Shown here: in pieces, positions 1 through 6,232 of the stretch
How positions within the stretch are numbered: the stretch's first letter is position 1
How the letters are laid out: every line of letters begins with the position of its first letter
NCBI GenBank assembly: GCA_031282225.1
Contig: JAITEC010000058.1
Span: 1 to 6,742 of the forward strand
DNA length: 6,742 nt
Direction: 5' to 3'
From: Oscillospiraceae bacterium
GTDB taxonomy: Bacteria > Bacillota > Clostridia > Oscillospirales > Oscillospiraceae
Position numbers and translations under genes: made by a program
The notes under the pieces: model-generated
What the model was told of the DNA's origin: nothing
Seen by the model: only the letters and a program-made list of their open reading frames with translations
Database searches by the model: none

Positions 1-665
1 AGGGCGCGCGCGGCGCCTTTGCCCATGAGCAACCCGCTCAGTTCTTTCGACACGCGCTCCGGCGCGACGAATCGCAGCAGCGCGCGGCAGCTGTCCATGG
101 CACGCATCGTGCCGGGTTCGATGCGGAAGTCCAGCCGCGACGCGAAACGCATCGCACGCACAATGCGCAGGGCATCCTCCCCGAATCTCGTCTCGGGGCG
201 CCCCACGCATCTAACCAGCCTGTCCGACAGGTCGTCCATCCCGCCGAACAAATCGACTATCTCTCCCGACAGGCTGCACGCCATGGCGTTGACCGTGAAA
301 TCCCTTCGCCCGAGATCGTCCTCAATGCTGCGGACAAACGCCACGCTGTCCGGGCGGCGCTTGTCGGAATAAATCCCGTCCGCCCTGAACGTAGTGATTT
401 CCAACGTCTCGCCGCCCAACTCCACGGCCACGGTACCGTGCCTTGCGCCTGTCTTTATAATCCTGTGTCCCTTGAATGTCCGCGCCACCAAGTCCGGCGT
501 CGCCGACGTGCAGATGTCCCAGTCTTTCGGAGCGATGCCCAGGAGCATGTCGCGCACGCACCCGCCCACGAGGTATGCCGCGTGCCCTTCGCGCCCGAGC
601 GCCACCAGAGCCTCCCGCGCGCCGCCGGGTATGTTCAACTGCGGCATTTGGTCAGGCTCGCCCAT
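1..665 (-). CDS. cca: CCA tRNA nucleotidyltransferase, N-terminal part (cut by window edge)
   Basis: Class II nucleotidyltransferase that adds or repairs the 3'-CCA end of tRNAs in the cytoplasm. About 221 residues are visible and the frame stays open to base 1; complete family members are usually 400-450 residues. Translating the minus strand from the ATG at 665 gives, in order: the nucleotide-binding motif LVGGCVRDMLLG (32-43), the metal-binding D48-W-D50 pair, TTFRADGIYSDKRRPDSV (91-108), RRDFTVNAMA (120-129), DLFGG, and the FGEDALRIVRAMRFASRL helix that joins the head to the neck domain. The start overlaps the 3' end of rnc by 14 bases. An alternative ATG at 647 (Met7) would leave a 4-base gap; both come before the conserved core. 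A bacterial poly(A) polymerase (PcnB) shares these motifs, so CCA addition is the likeliest role but is not proved by the visible half. Confidence 0.9.
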   Translation of the reverse strand, partial: MGEPDQMPQLNIPGGAREALVALGREGHAAYLVGGCVRDMLLGIAPKDWDICTSATPDLVARTFKGHRIIKTGARHGTVAVELGGETLEITTFRADGIYSDKRRPDSVAFVRSIEDDLGRRDFTVNAMACSLSGEIVDLFGGMDDLSDRLVRCVGRPETRFGEDALRIVRAMRFASRLDFRIEPGTMRAMDSCRALLRFVAPERVSKELSGLLMGKGAARA

Positions 666-1347
666 TGCCCGCCCCGCGTTTTAGGCGCCCCATGGCCTCG
701 CGCGCTGAGTTTTGTTCCGCGATTTTTTTGCTCCGTCCCGTGCCCGCGCCTATCGTCTCGCCGTTGAGGCGCACCTCCACGGCGAATATCTTATCGTGTT
801 CCGGCCCTGTCTCGTCCGTGAGATGGTATATCAGCGACTGCCCGCCCTTGCGTTGGACAAATTCCTGGAGCGCCGTCTTGTAGTCGCCTGTTTGCGTGTC
901 TTCCCCGCCGCTACCGCGAAGGATGTACCTGTCCACAAACATCTTGACAGGCGCCCAGCCGCCGTCGAGGTACATGGCCGCCAAAAGCGCCTCCACGGCA
1001 TCCGCCAATATCGAATGCCGCCCCCTGCCCCCGCTGGATTCCTCGCCGCGCCCCAATACAATGTGCTCGCCCAGCCCCAGCCGTTCCGCCACGTCGAAAA
1101 GGCTCTTTTCGCACACAAGCGCCGCCCTGCGCCGCGTCATGTCGCCCTCCGCCATCTGAGGAGCGCTTCCGTACAGCCTCTCGGCGACAGCCGCGCCCAA
1201 AATCGAGTCCCCGAGGAACTCCAGCCGCTCGTTGCACTCGACATGTCCCCTCTTGTTCTCGTTTGCGTATGAGCTGTGTGTCAGCGCCGTCTCCATCAGC
1301 CCCTTGTCTTTGAACGCATAGCCAAGCGCGCGCTCTAAATCCCGCAT
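652..1347 (-). CDS. rnc: Ribonuclease III
   Basis: Cytoplasmic double-strand-specific endoribonuclease that processes rRNA precursors and structured mRNAs, acting as a homodimer with Mg2+. The 231 residues match the usual family length. The N-terminal endonuclease domain (about 1-150) holds the signature ERLEFLGDS (40-48), with the acidic residues E40, E43 and D47, and the second acidic cluster D116/E119 within ILADAVEALLAAMYLDGG. A C-terminal double-stranded-RNA-binding domain spans about 157-225: it begins DYKTALQEFVQRKG and ends with the basic KKIAEQNSAREAM helix. All catalytic residues are present, so the enzyme looks functional. The start ATG at 1347 directly precedes the conserved LERALGYAF. 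A GGAGG lies 13 bases upstream, which is rather far. The stop lies inside the start of cca, so the two genes form a tightly packed unit. Confidence 0.97.
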   Translation of the reverse strand: MRDLERALGYAFKDKGLMETALTHSSYANENKRGHVECNERLEFLGDSILGAAVAERLYGSAPQMAEGDMTRRRAALVCEKSLFDVAERLGLGEHIVLGRGEESSGGRGRHSILADAVEALLAAMYLDGGWAPVKMFVDRYILRGSGGEDTQTGDYKTALQEFVQRKGGQSLIYHLTDETGPEHDKIFAVEVRLNGETIGAGTGRSKKIAEQNSAREAMGRLKRGAGNGRA

Positions 1348-1360
1348 AATAATAATCCCG

Positions 1361-1391
1361 CCTCCGCATAATATCCGCGCGACTGCGCGCG
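1361..1391 (-). promoter_or_regulatory. rnc leader: short GC hairpin and distant ribosome binding site
   Basis: The predicted rnc leader opens with an inverted repeat. CGCGCG arms at 1386-1391 and 1376-1381 flank a 4-base loop, placing a 6-bp GC stem at the very 5' end of the transcript. A GGAGG (complement of CCTCC at 1361-1365) follows. Between it and the ATG lie 13 bases that end in three ATT triplets. The hairpin could protect the 5' end or affect translation. It is far shorter than the autoregulatory stem known in the E. coli rnc leader, so a regulatory role is inference. Confidence 0.4.
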
Positions 1392-1397
1392 AGGGAC

Positions 1398-1426
1398 ATT
1401 ATACCCGATTTCCGCATTTTGGGCAA
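1398..1426 (-). promoter_or_regulatory. Sigma-70/A-type promoter of rnc-cca
   Basis: Read on the minus strand, TTGCCC (1426-1421) is followed by a 17-base spacer and a perfect TATAAT (1403-1398). Both boxes and the spacing fit the housekeeping sigma consensus. The expected transcription start is near 1391, which gives a leader of about 44 bases before the rnc ATG. Confidence 0.8.
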
Positions 1427-1456
1427 GGCGCGTGTCGCGTTACGCCAGTTCCGATT

Positions 1457-1491
1457 TTTACAATCCTTTAGGAGCGCTCCCCCGCTATACT
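1457..1491 (+). promoter_or_regulatory. Candidate promoter/operator region of the urt-like operon
   Basis: The intergenic region must hold the start of the plus-strand operon, but no ideal promoter is visible. TTTACA (1457-1462, one mismatch to TTGACA) and TATACT (1486-1491) are separated by 23 bases, too long for a simple housekeeping promoter. A perfect 10-bp palindrome, GGAGCGCTCC (1471-1480), sits almost exactly in the middle of that spacer. This layout could suit an activator- or repressor-controlled promoter. If TATACT is the -10 box, the leader would be roughly 75 bases long. The assignment is tentative. Confidence 0.3.
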
Positions 1492-1513
1492 CGCAATAAA
1501 GACGACGGGGTCT

Positions 1514-1530
1514 GCATTTTTGATAAATGC
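1514..1530 (+). repeat. Small inverted repeat in the urt-like operon leader
   Basis: GCATTT and AAATGC arms of 6 bases flank the 5-base loop TTGAT, 42 bases before the urtA start. It is followed by GC-rich sequence and not a U-tract, so it is not a typical intrinsic terminator. It is a weak hairpin of unknown relevance. Confidence 0.3.
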
Positions 1531-1554
1531 GGGCTCCGCCGCCTTGTTTTATAT

Positions 1555-1562
1555 AAGGGAGG
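1555..1562 (+). promoter_or_regulatory. Strong ribosome binding site of urtA
   Basis: AAGGGAGG closely matches the anti-Shine-Dalgarno complement and ends 9 bases before the ATG at 1572, which fixes that start. The same site ends only 4 bases before an out-of-frame ATG at 1567 that opens a two-codon frame (ATG AAA TGA) overlapping the real start. Confidence 0.8.
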
Positions 1563-1571
1563 ACAAATGAA

Positions 1572-2783
1572 ATGAAAAATGCGTTCAGGAAAGCCCTCGC
1601 CGCGTCCCTCGCGCTCGCGCTCGTCTCGGCGTCCGCCGCCGGGTGCGGCAAGAAGGAAGCCGCCGGAGACGACGAAATCAAGTTTGGCATCATCTACGCA
1701 CACTCCGGTTCGGCCGAAATGATTGAGTCCGTCTCGGAAAAGGCGGCGCTGCTCGCCGTAGAGGAGATAAACGCGGCGGGCGGGGTGGGCGGCAAAAAAC
1801 TCGTCGCCATCACGGAGGACTGGGAGTCCGACGAGTCTAAAGCCACTGAAAAAGCCAAAAAGCTGTACCTGCAAGACGAAGTGCCGTTCATCCTCGGCAC
1901 GTGCCTCGGCACGGGTACGCAGGCCGTGAGGACCGTCGCGGAACAAAACGGCAAGCTGTTCTTCGCACCTACAGCGGGTTCCGGAGAGGACGAGTCGCCC
2001 AACACTATCTACACCGGCGGCACGACTTACACGTTCACAAAAGAACTCATCCCCTACATGACTGAGAAATTCGGCCCCAACGTGTTCTGCGTGGGATCCG
2101 ATTACTACTACCCCGTGCGCATCGCGGAGCAGACAAAGGCGCTCGTGGAACTGGGCGGCGGCAACCTGGTAGGAAGCGAGTTCTTGCCCATGGAGGCGAC
2201 CGACTGCTCCACGGTCATAGCAAAGATAAAACAACAGGCGCCCGACTTTATATACGCCAATGTCGTAGGGAGCACCACGGCGGCCTTCTATCAGCAAGCA
2301 AAGGAATACGGCCTCGATATTCCTATAGCGAGCGTGATCACATCGGAGATGGACGCCGTAACAATGGGCGGGGAGTACTCCGAGGGCACATACGCCACGT
2401 TCAACTGGTTCGCCTCGAGCGACAACCCCCTGTCTGTCAAGTTTTTGGAAAATTTTGAGAAGAAGTACGGTCGCGAGGACATGCTGCGCGTCAACGCCAC
2501 GATAACGGCCGCCTACTCCTCCGTATATCTCATCGCCGAAGCGCTCAAAAAAGCCGGGAGCTACGACGTGGATTCGTTAAAAGCGGCTCTCGCCGGAACG
2601 AGCGTCGACACTCCGCAGGGTAAATTCTCCGTGGACCCCGAAAACGGCTATTACGCCGAGAACTACGCTATGATAGTCATGTGGGGAGCGGACGCGCGCC
2701 CCGTGACCGTCTATGAGTCCGACGGGCAGCTCCCCGCCGAGCCATGGCCGGACATACTCTTCCCAAACGGCAAACCGAGCTGA
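1572..2783 (+). CDS. urtA: ABC transporter substrate-binding lipoprotein, UrtA/FmdD/AmiC-like
   Basis: Extracytoplasmic receptor that captures the ligand for the importer encoded just downstream. The 403-residue product starts with a lipoprotein signal peptide: K2, R6 and K7, then a hydrophobic stretch (8-23), then SAAGC with the lipidated cysteine at C25. The mature part is a type I periplasmic-binding fold. Landmarks are IKFGIIYAHSGSAEM (36-50), AVEEINAAGGVGGK (62-75), SPNTIYTGG, VGSDYYYPVR (174-183) and LPMEATDCSTVIAKIKQQAPDFIYANVVG. These fit the urea/short-chain-amide receptor group (UrtA, FmdD, AmiC) better than LivJ-type receptors. The segment FFAPTAGSGEDESPN differs from the PxxYEGxExSPN pattern I recall for urea-binding UrtA, so the ligand may not be urea. 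It is first in its operon, with a strong ribosome binding site, in line with the higher amounts of receptor these importers need. The symbol marks family membership, not proven urea binding. Confidence 0.85.
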   Translation: MKNAFRKALAASLALALVSASAAGCGKKEAAGDDEIKFGIIYAHSGSAEMIESVSEKAALLAVEEINAAGGVGGKKLVAITEDWESDESKATEKAKKLYLQDEVPFILGTCLGTGTQAVRTVAEQNGKLFFAPTAGSGEDESPNTIYTGGTTYTFTKELIPYMTEKFGPNVFCVGSDYYYPVRIAEQTKALVELGGGNLVGSEFLPMEATDCSTVIAKIKQQAPDFIYANVVGSTTAAFYQQAKEYGLDIPIASVITSEMDAVTMGGEYSEGTYATFNWFASSDNPLSVKFLENFEKKYGREDMLRVNATITAAYSSVYLIAEALKKAGSYDVDSLKAALAGTSVDTPQGKFSVDPENGYYAENYAMIVMWGADARPVTVYESDGQLPAEPWPDILFPNGKPS

Positions 2784-2789
2784 TATAAT
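2781..2789 (+). promoter_or_regulatory. Candidate internal extended -10 promoter before urtB
   Basis: TGATATAAT exactly matches the extended -10 consensus (TGnTATAAT). Its first three bases are the urtA stop codon. No -35 box is seen 16-18 bases upstream, which an extended -10 may not need. Transcription would begin around 2795-2797, at or just past the urtB ATG (2794). A chance match is possible. Confidence 0.35.
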
Positions 2790-2793
2790 CACA

Positions 2794-3654
2794 ATGGGTA
2801 TTTTACCAATCCAGCTCATGAACGGGCTGTTTGCCGCTTCTACGCTGCTGCTGTGTTCGCTCGGCATGGTCATCATATTCGGCAACATGAACGTGGTGAA
2901 CCTGGCGCACGGCGAGTTCATAATGGTCGGCGCTTACACGGCGTGGTTTATCTCCGCCGTGGCCCGCCTGCCATTTGTGGCAGCCGTGGCCGGCGCCGCT
3001 CTGGTCGCCGGGCTATTTGGCGCGGTTGTAGAGCGCGTAGTAATAAAGCGTTTTTATCAGCGGTTCGAGGAGACTTTGCTCGCCACATACGCAATCTCCA
3101 TCATCATGACGCAGATATTCCGTCTTGGCTTCTCCTCCATGAAAAAGATAGTTGAGTTGCCGGTGCGCGGCGGCTTTGAAATTGGATCGATGACATTCCC
3201 GAAGTACAACCTCGTCATTGTTGCGGCTGCCGCAACGGCGGTGGGGTTCGTGTGCCTGCTATTTTACAAGACCCCGTTTGGCAGGCGCGTGCGCGCGATC
3301 AGGCAAAACCGGAATATGGCCATGTGTCTGGGCATAAACGCGTCCGCAACGGACACGCTCTCGTTCGGGCTGGGCTGCGCGCTCGCCGGCCTCGCCGGCG
3401 CGGTGACGGCGCCGGTAAAAATCGTGTTCCCCGCCATGGGCGCCTCATACTTGATGGACTCGTTTTCAACCGTCGTAGTGGGCGGGGTGGACTCTTTCAT
3501 TGGCACAGCGGCATCGTCGGCGCTGATTAGCGAGTCCACGTCCGTGCTCGGGGGCTTCATGAGCGAGGTCTACGCGCAGATAATTGTGCTAGTGGGGATA
3601 ATCTTGATCCTGCGCTTCCGCCCGTCGGGGCTGTTCGCAAAGGAAAGGCGGTGA
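2794..3654 (+). CDS. urtB: ABC transporter permease, UrtB-like (LivH superfamily)
   Basis: Integral membrane permease, one half of the substrate channel. The 286-residue product is almost entirely hydrophobic, with several membrane segments. Family landmarks are LGMVIIFGNMNVVNLAHGEFIMVGAY (23-48), the cytoplasmic coupling loop GRRVRAIRQNRNMAMCLGI (163-181) that contacts the ATPases, SYLMDSFSTVVVGGVDSFIGT, and the C-terminal RPSGLFA. QNRxMAxCLGI and the C-terminal pattern fit UrtB better than LivH. I chose the ATG at 2794, 10 bases after the urtA stop, because the conserved protein begins there. A longer frame from 2713 would add 27 polar residues that only read urtA in another frame. No clear Shine-Dalgarno sequence precedes the chosen start, so translation may depend on coupling to urtA or on a leaderless transcript. 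Confidence 0.9.
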   Translation: MGILPIQLMNGLFAASTLLLCSLGMVIIFGNMNVVNLAHGEFIMVGAYTAWFISAVARLPFVAAVAGAALVAGLFGAVVERVVIKRFYQRFEETLLATYAISIIMTQIFRLGFSSMKKIVELPVRGGFEIGSMTFPKYNLVIVAAAATAVGFVCLLFYKTPFGRRVRAIRQNRNMAMCLGINASATDTLSFGLGCALAGLAGAVTAPVKIVFPAMGASYLMDSFSTVVVGGVDSFIGTAASSALISESTSVLGGFMSEVYAQIIVLVGIILILRFRPSGLFAKERR

Positions 3655-4724
3655 CTGCGGCTTTGGGCGGTATAAAGAAGGCGCGGCTCATTTTTACCCG
3701 GAGGGCGGGCATAAACGCGCTCATACTCGCGTTCGTGGCACTGTACCCCGTGGCGGCGGGCGCGTACCGCACGGACGTGTTGGCCAAAACGCTCGCGCTG
3801 GTAATCCTGGCGCTCTCCGTCGACCTGCTGTGGGGGTACACCGGTATCCTGAGCCTCGGACAGGCGGTGCCCTTCGGGCTGGGGGCGTACATAGCTGCCA
3901 TAAGCGACAACGTGTCGCGCGGCATACCCGACTATATGGTGACATACGGCATAACGCAGCTCCCCGCCGCGTTCATGCCCCTGACTGTCCCCGCCGTTGG
4001 CGTCGCGCTCGCCGTCGCGGTGCCGGCCGCGCTGTCGTACCTCATAGGCAGGCTGCTGCTGTCCGGCCGCGTCAGGGGCGTGTTCGTGTCGCTCATCACC
4101 ATGGCGGTGGCGAATGTGGCGACCGTGTATATTAATAACGCGCAGAAATTCACGGGAGGCTCCAACGGCATCGGCGATATCACGCGGCCCGCGCCGTTTG
4201 GACACGCCCTCTCCATATACGGCAATTACTATTTTGTTATGGCCGCGGCGGTGCTCGCGTATGCGTTTTGTTACTATATCGGCTCGTCGAGGCTGGGTCG
4301 CGTTCTGGGCGCGATACGCGCAAACGAAAACCGCGCCGTGTTCATAGGATACCGTGTCTCGGACTACAAGGTGTTCATCTATGTAGTCTCCGCCGCGCTC
4401 GCGGCAATTGCCGGCATGCTCTACGCGAGGACGACGGGCATGGTGTCCCCCGCAGTGACGGGCATACGCCTGTCAACGCTCGCTGTCATATGGGTGGCCG
4501 TGGGCGGGCGCGGAAACCTGACGGGCGCCGTTGCCGGGTGTCTCGCGCTCAACGGCATGGAGCGTTTCGCGGCAGGTTTCCTCGGGGACGCGTGGGAACT
4601 TGCCGTAGGCGCTATCTTGCTGCTCATTGTGTTCTTCATGCCCGACGGCGTTATCGGCGCGGTTTTGAGGTTTCGCCCATTAAGGCCCGCCGCGAGGGCG
4701 AAAGGCGGCGGTGCCGGTGGATGA
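3651..4724 (+). CDS. urtC: ABC transporter permease, UrtC-like (LivM superfamily)
   Basis: Second integral membrane permease of the importer; pairs with UrtB. It is 357 residues, with many membrane segments after a short basic N-terminus. Landmarks are LSVDLLWGYTGILSLGQAV (55-73), the GGSNGIG segment (169-175), the coupling loop GRVLGAIRANENRAVFIGY (216-234), AVIWVAVGGRGNLTGAVAG, and the C-terminal FFMPDGVIG. NENR...IGY...YK and VIWVAVGGRGxLxGAV are typical of UrtC. Translation starts at a GTG whose last two bases overlap the urtB stop (GTGA), with AGGAAAGG just upstream (3641-3648), so it is probably translationally coupled. The last 14 bases overlap the start of urtD. Confidence 0.92.
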   Translation: MTAALGGIKKARLIFTRRAGINALILAFVALYPVAAGAYRTDVLAKTLALVILALSVDLLWGYTGILSLGQAVPFGLGAYIAAISDNVSRGIPDYMVTYGITQLPAAFMPLTVPAVGVALAVAVPAALSYLIGRLLLSGRVRGVFVSLITMAVANVATVYINNAQKFTGGSNGIGDITRPAPFGHALSIYGNYYFVMAAAVLAYAFCYYIGSSRLGRVLGAIRANENRAVFIGYRVSDYKVFIYVVSAALAAIAGMLYARTTGMVSPAVTGIRLSTLAVIWVAVGGRGNLTGAVAGCLALNGMERFAAGFLGDAWELAVGAILLLIVFFMPDGVIGAVLRFRPLRPAARAKGGGAGG

Positions 4725-5460
4725 CAAGGCCCTCTTGGAATTGGTGAACGTCTCTGTGGACTTCAGGGGGTTCCGCGCCGTGGACGGGGTGTCCATGTCG
4801 GTAAAGGCAGGCGAGATACGCACGATAATCGGCCCCAACGGCGCCGGCAAGAGCACGCTCATAGACCTCATAACTGCCAAGACCAAACTGAGGTACGGCA
4901 GGATATTCTTTCAGGGGCGCGATATAACCAACCGATCCCCGGACAGTATAGCGCGTATATACGGCATAGGTAGGAAATTTCAGGGACCAAACGTATTCGG
5001 CGACATGACCGTGGAGGAAAATCTGGCGCTCGCGCTGAGCGGCAGCCGGGGGGTGCTGCGCAACCTGTTGCGCAGCGAGAGCGAGGACGCGCGCGGCGCA
5101 ATAGACGGGATACTCGATACCATAGAGCTCGCCGGCGCCCGCCGCGAGATGGTGTCCTCGCTCTCGCACGGCGAAAAGCAATGGGTGGAGATCGGCATGG
5201 TGCTCGCACAGGACGCAAAGCTCATCATACTCGACGAGCCCACTACCGGCATGACAGCCGACGAGACATACAAGACAGGAGAGATGATACGCGCCATGAG
5301 CGGCGATAGGACCGTAATAGTGACGGAACACGACATGGATTTTGTGCGGCAGGTGGCACAGACAGTCACCGTCATGAATCAGGGTAAGATACTGGCGGAA
5401 GGCGGCTTCGAGGAAATATCCGCAAATCCAGAAGTCATCCGCGTCTATCTCAAGGAGTGA
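4711..5460 (+). CDS. urtD: ABC transporter ATP-binding protein, UrtD-like (LivG superfamily)
   Basis: Cytoplasmic ATPase, one of two that drive import through UrtBC. It is 249 residues, the normal family length. Visible motifs: Walker A GPNGAGKST (41-49), Q-loop Q91 in GIGRKFQGPNVF, signature LSHGEKQ (151-157), Walker B LIILDE (171-176) and the switch histidine H207 in TEHDMDFV. GIGRKFQ, LSHGxKQWxEIGM and GMTxxET are hallmarks of UrtD as against LivG. The likely start is the GTG at 4711 with AAAGG 5 bases upstream, overlapping urtC by 14 bases. A second in-frame GTG at 4717 is possible. The ATG at 4721 is out of frame. All catalytic motifs are intact. A perfect 10-bp inverted repeat lies within the gene. 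Confidence 0.93.
   Translation: MPVDDKALLELVNVSVDFRGFRAVDGVSMSVKAGEIRTIIGPNGAGKSTLIDLITAKTKLRYGRIFFQGRDITNRSPDSIARIYGIGRKFQGPNVFGDMTVEENLALALSGSRGVLRNLLRSESEDARGAIDGILDTIELAGARREMVSSLSHGEKQWVEIGMVLAQDAKLIILDEPTTGMTADETYKTGEMIRAMSGDRTVIVTEHDMDFVRQVAQTVTVMNQGKILAEGGFEEISANPEVIRVYLKE
5055..5076 (+). repeat. Perfect 10-base inverted repeat inside urtD
   Basis: The arm GCTGCGCAAC (5055-5064) and its exact reverse complement GTTGCGCAGC (5067-5076) are separated by two bases. In RNA this would make a stable hairpin of about 9 pairs with a CCUG loop. It encodes the LRNLLRS segment between the Q-loop and the signature motif. No U-tract follows, so it is not a standard terminator. Confidence 0.6.
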
Positions 5461-5471
5461 AATCTAAGGCC

Positions 5472-6194
5472 ATGACCGTAAATCACAACAGCGGCTCCGT
5501 GCTCTCGGCCGTTGGCGTAAGCGCCGGATACGCGGCGGGGCGCGTCCTGCACGGCATATCGTTCGAGGTGCGCGCGGGCGACGTAATAGCGCTCATAGGG
5601 CGCAACGGAGTTGGAAAGACAACTCTCCTGCGCTGCATCATGGGCCTTATCAAGCCCGACTGCGGCCGCATTGAATTCCTCGGCGCCCCGCTCGCGGGCC
5701 CGGCATCGGCCATAGCGTCGTCCGGCATCGCCTATGTGCCGCAAGGGCGCGATATATTTTCCGACTTCACTGTGCGCGAGAACCTGTTCATGGGCGCGCA
5801 GCGCGCGAAAAAGGGCGTCGCGGCGGAGAGGTTCGACTCTGTGCTCGAGTACTTCCCCGCGCTGAGGGCACATCTCGACAGGCGCGGCGGCGTGCTCTCC
5901 GGCGGGCAGCAGCAACAGCTTGCCATAGGCAGGGCGCTCATGGGCGCGCCGAAGCTCCTTCTGCTCGACGAGCCAACGGAGGGCATACAGCCGAATATCG
6001 TGGCTCATATATCCGACATACTCGGCCGCGTCCACGAGAGCCTGGGCCTGCCGATAATAATAGTTGAGCAAAACCTGAAATTCGCTATGGGTCGGGCAAA
6101 CCGCTTTCTCTGTATGCAAAAAGGGAGCATAGCCGCCTGTGGCGACATAGGGGAACTCTCGGAAGATGTGATTGCAAAATACCTCAGGGTATGA
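5472..6194 (+). CDS. urtE: ABC transporter ATP-binding protein, UrtE-like (LivF superfamily)
   Basis: Second cytoplasmic ATPase of the importer, presumed to pair with UrtD. The 240 residues from the ATG at 5472 contain Walker A GRNGVGKTT (43-51), Q-loop Q91 in YVPQGRDIF, signature LSGGQQQQ (142-149), Walker B LLLLDEP (162-168) and VEQNL. Q200 replaces the usual switch histidine, which is normal in the LivF/UrtE family. GRNGVGKTTLL, CxMGL and DEPTEGIQP point to UrtE rather than LivF. A GTG at 5457 overlaps the urtD stop (GTGA) and is in frame, giving five more residues, but its only purine-rich site abuts it. I favour the ATG, with AAGGAG (5452-5457) 14 bases upstream, though the spacing is long and the start stays uncertain. 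Confidence 0.92.
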   Translation: MTVNHNSGSVLSAVGVSAGYAAGRVLHGISFEVRAGDVIALIGRNGVGKTTLLRCIMGLIKPDCGRIEFLGAPLAGPASAIASSGIAYVPQGRDIFSDFTVRENLFMGAQRAKKGVAAERFDSVLEYFPALRAHLDRRGGVLSGGQQQQLAIGRALMGAPKLLLLDEPTEGIQPNIVAHISDILGRVHESLGLPIIIVEQNLKFAMGRANRFLCMQKGSIAACGDIGELSEDVIAKYLRV

Positions 6195-6232
6195 GGCGAT
6201 ACCGATACCAAAACGAAAGGCGTGGCGATGAT

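Noticed and set aside
712..1272. Plus-strand open frame (186 codons) opposite rnc
   Set aside because: Complement of the RNase III domain coding sequence, with no domain of its own.
1514..1535. Intrinsic terminator or attenuator in the urtA leader
   Set aside because: The stem is only 6 bp and is followed by GC-rich sequence without a U-tract.
911..1693. Minus-strand open frame (260 codons) spanning the intergenic region and rnc in another frame
   Set aside because: Its second half is rnc read in a different frame and its first half is urtA antisense, and it crosses the rnc promoter.
1485..2297. Minus-strand open frame (270 codons) opposite urtA and its leader
   Set aside because: Opposite a clear receptor gene and crossing its regulatory region; no recognisable domain.
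2713..2793. Longer start for urtB, 27 codons upstream
   Set aside because: The extra residues are polar, lie inside urtA in another frame and are absent from the permease family.
3570..4205. Minus-strand open frame (211 codons) opposite urtC
   Set aside because: Arg/His-rich shadow of a membrane-protein gene; no ribosome binding site or domain supports it.
4721..4747. ATGA overlap at the urtC stop as the urtD start
   Set aside because: The ATG at 4721 is out of frame with the ATPase and stops after eight codons; the in-frame starts are GTG at 4711 or 4717.
4651..5331. Long minus-strand open frame (226 codons) opposite urtD
   Set aside because: Antisense shadow of urtD with a low-complexity His/Tyr/Ala-rich product and no recognisable domain.
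6066..6080. Missing switch histidine in urtE (Gln in VEQNL) as a sign of a defective ATPase
   Set aside because: Gln at this position is normal in LivF/UrtE proteins.
1572..6194. Naming the importer LivJHMGF (branched-chain amino acids)
   Set aside because: The fold and gene order are shared, but motifs in both permeases and both ATPases fit the Urt/Fmd branch better.
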